Source: JAFGHJ01 sp964631335 (lineage in GTDB: Bacteria > Hydrothermota > UBA3072). From it: a stretch of DNA of 10,744 nt. Position numbers and translations under genes: made by a program. The DNA lies in the NCBI GenBank assembly GCA_964631335.1, contig CAZVXD010000067.1, forward strand, positions 1 through 10,744. Direction: 5' to 3'. Below the pieces are notes generated by a model that ran no database searches, had not been told where the DNA came from, and worked only from the letters and a program-made list of their open reading frames with translations. How positions within the stretch are numbered: the first letter of the stretch is position 1; every line of letters starts with the position of its first letter. This document shows positions 7,039-10,744 of this stretch, piece after piece.

Positions 7039-8106
7039 TTAACCGATTATATCTTCAATTTCTCCCAGTAACCAATTGATTTCTTCGACGGTTAAATCTC
7101 CCATGTGAGCGATTCTGAATGTTTTTTCTTTTAAAGCACCGTAACCGTTGGATATAAAAGCTCCTCTTTCGGATAATTCTTTATTCAGGTCTTTAATTGA
7201 AATTCCTTTGGTATTCTCTATACAGGTTACTGTGGGAGAAAGATGTTTTCCGTCCGCGAAAAGCGCGAAGTTTTTTCTCGCCCAGTTCTGTACTATCGAA
7301 GCCATCTCTTTGTGTCTTTTAAAGCGGTTTTCTACTCCTTCCTGGTTTACTATTTTGTCCAACTGGTAGTTTAGCGCGGCTATTAAGTTGAGAGCTGCTG
7401 TTATAGAAGGTTGTTTCGCCTTATCCCAGTATTTCTTGTATTGGAGAAAATCAAAATAAAGCCCTTTATCGTCGACTTCCTCTGACCTCTTCATTGCTTT
7501 TTCACTTACAGAAGCGACCGCGATTCCCGGGGGAAGAGCAAAACATTTTTGAGATGACGCGACAACATAATCGATATCCCAATCATCGACTCTTATTTCA
7601 GCTCCAGCCATTGAAGACACTGCGTCGACGCATAAAAGAACATCGGGGTATTTTTTTACAATTTCTGCCACTTCTTTCAGGGGATTCATTAGACCGGTTG
7701 AAGTTTCATTATGGGTTATGAATACTGTATCAAATTCTCCTGTTTTTAATTTGTTGTCTATATCTTCGGGGGAAATAGCTTTGCCCCAGTCATATTCTAA
7801 AACTTCATATTCTTTCTTGCAGCTTTTTGATATAGATGCCCACCTGTTTCCGAAAGCCCCGCAAACCGAATGGAGCGCTTTTTTCTTTACGCAATTTCTT
7901 ACTCCGGCTTCCATCAAACCGGTTCCGGAGCAGGTCCCTATAATGATAAAATTGTCCGTGAAAAGGACTTTTTGTAGTTTTGTAACGGTTTGATCCATCA
8001 ATTCCGAGGTCTCGGGCATTCTGTGCCCAAACATCGGAAAATCCATAGCTTTCCGGACGTCTTCCCTTACTTCTGTCGGTCCGGGGATAAATAACTTTCT
8101 GTACAT
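7039..8106 (-). CDS. Class V PLP-dependent aminotransferase (alanine/serine-glyoxylate or phosphoserine type)
   Basis: A 355-residue fold-type I PLP enzyme of the alanine-glyoxylate aminotransferase group. The start (RKLFIPGPTEVREDV) and FGHRMPE at 26-32 are typical of this group. CSGTGLMEA (59-67) contributes to the phosphate-binding region. VDAVSSMAG (160-168) has Asp161, which should bind the pyridine nitrogen. SSQKCFALPPG (184-194) has the Schiff-base Lys187; the family usually reads SQKAL..PPG. FRIAHMGDLT near the C-terminus carries the carboxylate-binding Arg331. Substrates cannot be fixed from sequence: glyoxylate, pyruvate or 3-phosphohydroxypyruvate are all used in this group. Overlap with glyA points to serine/glycine metabolism, either making serine or interconverting glycine and glyoxylate. 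The ATG shares one base with the glyA stop, and its AGGAGG (8116-8111) lies within the last glyA codons. Confidence 0.88.
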   Translation of the reverse strand: MYRKLFIPGPTEVREDVRKAMDFPMFGHRMPETSELMDQTVTKLQKVLFTDNFIIIGTCSGTGLMEAGVRNCVKKKALHSVCGAFGNRWASISKSCKKEYEVLEYDWGKAISPEDIDNKLKTGEFDTVFITHNETSTGLMNPLKEVAEIVKKYPDVLLCVDAVSSMAGAEIRVDDWDIDYVVASSQKCFALPPGIAVASVSEKAMKRSEEVDDKGLYFDFLQYKKYWDKAKQPSITAALNLIAALNYQLDKIVNQEGVENRFKRHKEMASIVQNWARKNFALFADGKHLSPTVTCIENTKGISIKDLNKELSERGAFISNGYGALKEKTFRIAHMGDLTVEEINWLLGEIEDIIG

Positions 8107-9368
8107 CAGACCTCCTTTTGCTCTTTTCTGATTTCCGGATACAGAGGAAATTCTTCAGCTATTTCTTTAACTTCCCCTCTTACTTCTTGTGTTACCTTCT
8201 CGTTGTCAATATTGGTAAGAACTTTATCAATCAATCTGGTGATTCTCTTTATTTCATCTTCTTTTATTCCTCTCGACGTTAAAGCGGGCGCGCCTATCCT
8301 GATACCACTTGCTATAAAGGGTTTTTCTTTGTCAAAAGGAATAGTGTTCTTGTTGACCGTTATTCTTGCCTTATCGAGAGCCTCTTCTGCCTGTTTGCCG
8401 GTGATGCCTTTACTTTTAACATCTACCAGGACTAAATGAGTGTCTGTTCCTCCGGCTACAAGTCTCCAGCCGAGTTTTTTAAACTCTTCTTCGAAAGCCT
8501 TAGCGTTAAGTATTATTTGGTGCTGATATTTTTTAAAATCTTCTGAAAGAGCTTCTTTAAACGCTACAGCCTTAGCGGCAATAGTATGCATATGAGGTCC
8601 TCCCTGTAAGCCAGGGAAGATTGCCTTGTCTATAGCTTTTGCCCATTTTTCTTTACATAGTATAATAGCGCTCCTCGGACCCCGCAGTGTTTTATGCGTT
8701 GTTGTTGAAACCGCGTCCGCGTAAGGTACGGGCGAAGGATGTTCGCCCGCCACAACAAGACCGGCGATATGAGCGATGTCCGCCGTGAAATAGGCTCCTA
8801 CCTCGTCGCAAATTTCTTTGAATTTGTCCCAGTGCAGAGTTCTCGGGTACGCTGAAGCACCTGTCATTATCAATTTTGGCTTTTTTTCGCGGGCTAATTT
8901 AAGGAGCTCATCGTAATTTATCTGCTCGGTTTCAGGGTCGACAGTGTACTGATATGTTTCCCAGAAAGTTCCGGTGAAGCTAACTTTATACCCGTGGGAT
9001 AGATGCCCTCCGTGAGAAAGAGAGAGTCCGAAAAACAAATCCCCGGGTTCGAGAAGAGCCGAGTATATGGCCAGGTTGGCGGGTACTCCGGAGAGAGGCT
9101 GGACGTTAACATGCTCTGAACCAAATAGCTTTTTGGCTCTTTCAATAGCCAGGTTTTCCACAACATCCATCCATTTACAGCCCCCGTAATACCTTTTGCC
9201 GGGATAGCCTTCGGCGTATTTGTTGGTCATTACCGAGCCCATAGCCTCGAGCACGGCCCTGGACACAAAATTCTCTGACGCTATCAATTCGAGATTATCG
9301 TGTTCCCTGGTAGCTTCACCAATTATGGCTTTGTATACTTCCGGGTCTGTTTTATATAATTCATCCAT
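8106..9368 (-). CDS. glyA: Serine hydroxymethyltransferase
   Basis: GlyA interconverts serine plus tetrahydrofolate with glycine plus 5,10-methylene-tetrahydrofolate, the main source of one-carbon units, in the cytosol. At 420 residues it is full length. It contains LIASENFVS (28-36), NKYAEGYPGKRYYGG (49-63), the LSHGGHLSHG segment (117-126), DIAHIAGLV (197-205) with Asp197 and His200 at the cofactor, and STTTHKTLRGPR (221-232) with the Schiff-base Lys226. GLQGGPHMHTIAAKA and the C-terminal SGIRIGAPALTSRG are also family hallmarks. All catalytic positions I can check are present. The ATG at 9368-9366 has GAGGGG about 8 bases upstream and a consensus promoter further up, with an inferred leader of about 32 bases. 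It is the first gene of a two-gene operon with the aminotransferase. Confidence 0.98.
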   Translation of the reverse strand: MDELYKTDPEVYKAIIGEATREHDNLELIASENFVSRAVLEAMGSVMTNKYAEGYPGKRYYGGCKWMDVVENLAIERAKKLFGSEHVNVQPLSGVPANLAIYSALLEPGDLFFGLSLSHGGHLSHGYKVSFTGTFWETYQYTVDPETEQINYDELLKLAREKKPKLIMTGASAYPRTLHWDKFKEICDEVGAYFTADIAHIAGLVVAGEHPSPVPYADAVSTTTHKTLRGPRSAIILCKEKWAKAIDKAIFPGLQGGPHMHTIAAKAVAFKEALSEDFKKYQHQIILNAKAFEEEFKKLGWRLVAGGTDTHLVLVDVKSKGITGKQAEEALDKARITVNKNTIPFDKEKPFIASGIRIGAPALTSRGIKEDEIKRITRLIDKVLTNIDNEKVTQEVRGEVKEIAEEFPLYPEIRKEQKEV

Positions 9369-9406
9369 ATTTTATACCCCTCTTTTAAAATTTTATGTTC
9401 TGGCTT

Positions 9407-9434
9407 ATTATATTTTGATAATTTTCCCTGTCAA
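9407..9434 (-). promoter_or_regulatory. Perfect-consensus sigma-70 promoter of glyA
   Basis: The - strand reads TTGACA (9434-9429), a 16-base AT-rich spacer, then TATAAT (9412-9407): both hexamers match consensus 6 of 6. Transcription should begin near 9400, giving a leader of about 32 bases before the glyA ATG. This predicts strong, largely constitutive expression. Confidence 0.88.
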
Positions 9435-9467
9435 GTCTAAAAAACTCCCCCCTTCCCCACAATGGAA

Positions 9468-9500
9468 CCACGAGATTGCACAAGATTATCACAACGAATT
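9468..9500 (+). repeat. Three degenerate 10-11-base tandem units of CACGAAT type
   Basis: The units are CACGAGATTG (9469-9478), CACAAGATTAT (9479-9489) and CACAACGAATT (9490-9500). They share CAC(A/G)A...ATT at roughly one helical turn spacing. They resemble decayed CACGAATTACACGAATT-type intergenic repeats that I recall from other bacterial genomes; that resemblance is from memory and was not searched. Confidence 0.5.
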
Positions 9501-9667
9501 GCGCCGCAAAAACGTAGAGAATGCGGAGAAAAACAAAAAAATATATTTGTTTAAAACTCCTTCCATCCCCACCCAAATATTCACATGTAGAAAATGTAGT
9601 TTTTTTTACTATTTGACGAATCGACAATCTAACTGTTTAACTTAGATTTAGAGAATCTGTCGAGCGA

Positions 9668-9715
9668 CCACAGATCTCACAGATTTTTTGATTCGTGATA
9701 TTCGTGTGATTTATT
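9668..9715 (-). repeat. Degenerate CACAGAT / ATTCGTG repeat patch, opposite orientation
   Basis: On the + strand two CACAGAT units (9669-9675 and 9678-9684) are followed by two ATTCGTG units (9691-9697 and 9700-9706). Read on the - strand, the latter pair gives CACGAAT twice at 9-base spacing, so this patch lies inverted relative to the one at 9468-9500. AATCTGT at 9654-9660 can pair with ACAGATT at 9679-9685, and ACGAATC at 9616-9622 can pair with GATTCGT at 9690-9696, which would nest two weak stems. Confidence 0.5.
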
Positions 9716-9854
9716 GTTTCTTTTTCTTTGATGGGTTTAGGATTTAATCGATAATATTGATTTAGTTGTTCTCCTTTTTGATGTTTATAGGAAAAACAAA
9801 AAATCTTGAGTTAATCTCGTGTCCTCTCGCGGTTTGCTTAGGGATGGGCAGGGC

Positions 9855-9882
9855 TTGACATTCATCTGTTTTAAGCTACCAT
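9855..9882 (+). promoter_or_regulatory. Sigma-70-type promoter of pfkA, placed for a leaderless transcript
   Basis: A perfect TTGACA -35 (9855-9860), a 16-base spacer and a TACCAT -10 (9877-9882; 4 of 6 to TATAAT). The expected start point is 6-7 bases downstream, that is at 9888-9889, which is the A of the pfkA ATG. The spacer length equals that of the glyA promoter. Confidence 0.68.
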
Positions 9883-9888
9883 AAAAAT

Positions 9889-10744
9889 ATGAAGAGGATT
9901 GGAATAGTAACGCCCGGAGGGGATGCTCCGGGGATGAATACGGCGATAGGAGCTGTCCTTAGACTCAGCAGAAACGAAACCGGAAAGTTGATCGGTATTA
10001 ATGACGGTTATAGCGGTTTGATAAAGAAGGATTATTTCGATTTTTCAGGTACCAGATCCGATACGATAATGGGTATAAGCGGTACTATACTTCACTCGGC
10101 GAGAATGCCTTCTTTCAAGGAAGAAAAAGTGGTAAAAGAAGCGGCGAAGAATCTTGTCGAAGAGGGAATAGAGGGTTTAATAGTTATCGGAGGGGATGGT
10201 TCTTTTAAAGGAGCGATGGCTCTTAACAGGTATTCAGGAGTTCCGGTTGTCGGTATCCCGGCTTCGATCGATAATGACATATACGGAACGGATGAAACAA
10301 TCGGATTCGACACAGCCTGCAATACCGCGCTTGAAGCCATTAATAAAATTAAAGACACGGCTATATCATTCGAAAGAATTTTTGTTATAGAAGTGATGGG
10401 TAAAAAAAGAGGATTTCTGGCGCTCGAGGTCGGTATAGTATCCGGATCTGACGCGATACTTATTCCCGAAGTTGAATCCCCTATCGAGGAAATAGTCGAA
10501 GGACTCAATAGAGAAAAGGAGAAGGGGCAGAATGATGCTATAATAGTTGTGGCGGAAGGGGTTGAAGGGAAAGATAAAATCCCCGATTTAATCGCGGAGA
10601 AAACTAAATGTTCTACCAGAAAGTCTTCTCTCGGATATATCCAGAGAGGCGGAGCGCCGACACGGAGAAGCAGAATGCTGGCTGTGGAGTTTGCCAGTCA
10701 CGCGTATGAATTGATAAAAACTTCACCTACCAGGCCTCTAATGG
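9889..10744 (+). CDS. pfkA: 6-phosphofructokinase (ATP type), N-terminal 285 residues
   Basis: PfkA phosphorylates fructose 6-phosphate to fructose 1,6-bisphosphate, the committed step of glycolysis, in the cytosol. The gene runs off the window, about 35-40 codons short of a usual length of 320. Seen are PGGDAPGMN (9-17), the SARMP segment with Arg72, GGDGS (101-105) with Gly104, which marks ATP rather than pyrophosphate as donor, PASIDNDIYGTD (124-135) with catalytic Asp128, EVMGKKRGF (168-176), VAEG (221-224) with Glu223, and GYIQRGG (249-255) with Arg253. Compared with E. coli PfkA, the MGR arginine is Lys172, His249 is Tyr250, and effector-site residues differ (Gly21 for Arg21, Lys155 for Arg154, Gln214 for Lys213, Asp216 for His215). 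Overall it resembles Thermus-type PfkA. No Shine-Dalgarno precedes the ATG; see the promoter entry. Confidence 0.95.
   Translation, partial: MKRIGIVTPGGDAPGMNTAIGAVLRLSRNETGKLIGINDGYSGLIKKDYFDFSGTRSDTIMGISGTILHSARMPSFKEEKVVKEAAKNLVEEGIEGLIVIGGDGSFKGAMALNRYSGVPVVGIPASIDNDIYGTDETIGFDTACNTALEAINKIKDTAISFERIFVIEVMGKKRGFLALEVGIVSGSDAILIPEVESPIEEIVEGLNREKEKGQNDAIIVVAEGVEGKDKIPDLIAEKTKCSTRKSSLGYIQRGGAPTRRSRMLAVEFASHAYELIKTSPTRPLM

Larger units (their letters stand above)
9369..9888. other. Intergenic region between divergent glyA and pfkA
   Basis: About 520 bases between divergently transcribed genes. Its edges hold the glyA promoter (- strand) and the pfkA promoter (+ strand). The middle is AT-rich with two patches of short degenerate repeats (listed separately). 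Open frames across it give low-complexity peptides with no recognisable domain and no ribosome sites, so I call none. No riboswitch or tRNA-like fold stands out; in particular there is no clear glycine riboswitch before glyA, since the inferred leader is too short. Confidence 0.7.

Noticed and set aside
9582..9607. A hairpin plus T-run near ACATGTAGAAAATGT followed by eight T
   Set aside because: The stem is only about 4 AT-rich pairs and no + strand gene ends there.
9385..9627. An 80-codon - strand frame upstream of glyA
   Set aside because: It covers the glyA promoter and the repeat patch, has no ribosome site, and its peptide matches no family I know; it is best explained as chance in AT-rich DNA.
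9220..9645. A 141-codon + strand frame overlapping the start of glyA
   Set aside because: Its first third is antisense to highly conserved SHMT sequence and the rest runs through the repeats; no ribosome site and no domain.
10092..10508. A 138-codon - strand frame inside pfkA
   Set aside because: It is rich in Ser, Ile and Pro, as expected for the antisense of a gene with this codon use, and it is fully inside a well-conserved + strand gene.
1..10744. Mobile element, defence system or CRISPR
   Set aside because: I found no transposase, integrase, nuclease-type defence genes, regular repeat-spacer array or tRNA attachment site in the window.

Overview
The window looks like chromosome from a diderm (Gram-negative) bacterium with AT-rich, densely packed genes. 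An outer-membrane envelope is implied by a protein with a C-terminal Omp85/BamA-type barrel. The combination of HExxH peptidase, beta-propeller and Omp85 barrel in one chain is, from memory, most familiar in FCB-type and other poorly cultured candidate phyla. All three promoters I can identify carry a perfect TTGACA -35 box, which fits an ordinary sigma-70/sigma-A system and argues against Bacteroidota proper, whose primary promoters differ. The lineage call is low confidence. I see no phage genes, transposases, CRISPR arrays, rRNA or tRNA.

Left block, + strand (1-4063): the C-terminus of a ComM/YifB-like AAA+ ATPase; a possible 24-codon ORF; a small four-helix membrane protein that most likely starts at a TTG; a 933-residue envelope protein (gluzincin-like peptidase, TolB-like propeller, outer-membrane barrel); and dephospho-CoA kinase (coaE). 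Junctions from the small ORF onward are overlapping or abutting (TTGA, ATGA, TAAATG), so this is probably one translationally coupled operon. It converges on the next block with only 27 bases between stop codons.

Middle block, - strand (4091-9434): two transcription units. The upstream one has a perfect-consensus promoter, then glyA and a class V aminotransferase overlapping by one base, and ends in a 13-bp-stem terminator. It links serine/glycine/one-carbon metabolism with a PLP transaminase. The second unit starts just after that terminator with its own promoter, and carries a methyl-accepting chemotaxis receptor followed 12 bases later by a MscS-family mechanosensitive channel.

Right end (9369-10744): about 520 bases of AT-rich non-coding DNA holding decayed short tandem repeats of CACGAAT/CACAGAT type in both orientations. 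Then comes a promoter placed so that transcription should begin at or next to the ATG of pfkA (6-phosphofructokinase, cut by the window end). No Shine-Dalgarno precedes that ATG, so pfkA is a good leaderless-mRNA candidate. Its effector site and parts of its active site differ from the E. coli enzyme.

Most of the window is ordinary housekeeping sequence. The points most worth following are the fused peptidase-propeller-barrel protein and its conserved-looking operon, leaderless pfkA with altered key residues, the coupled small ORF, the chemoreceptor-channel pair, and the decayed repeat patch.
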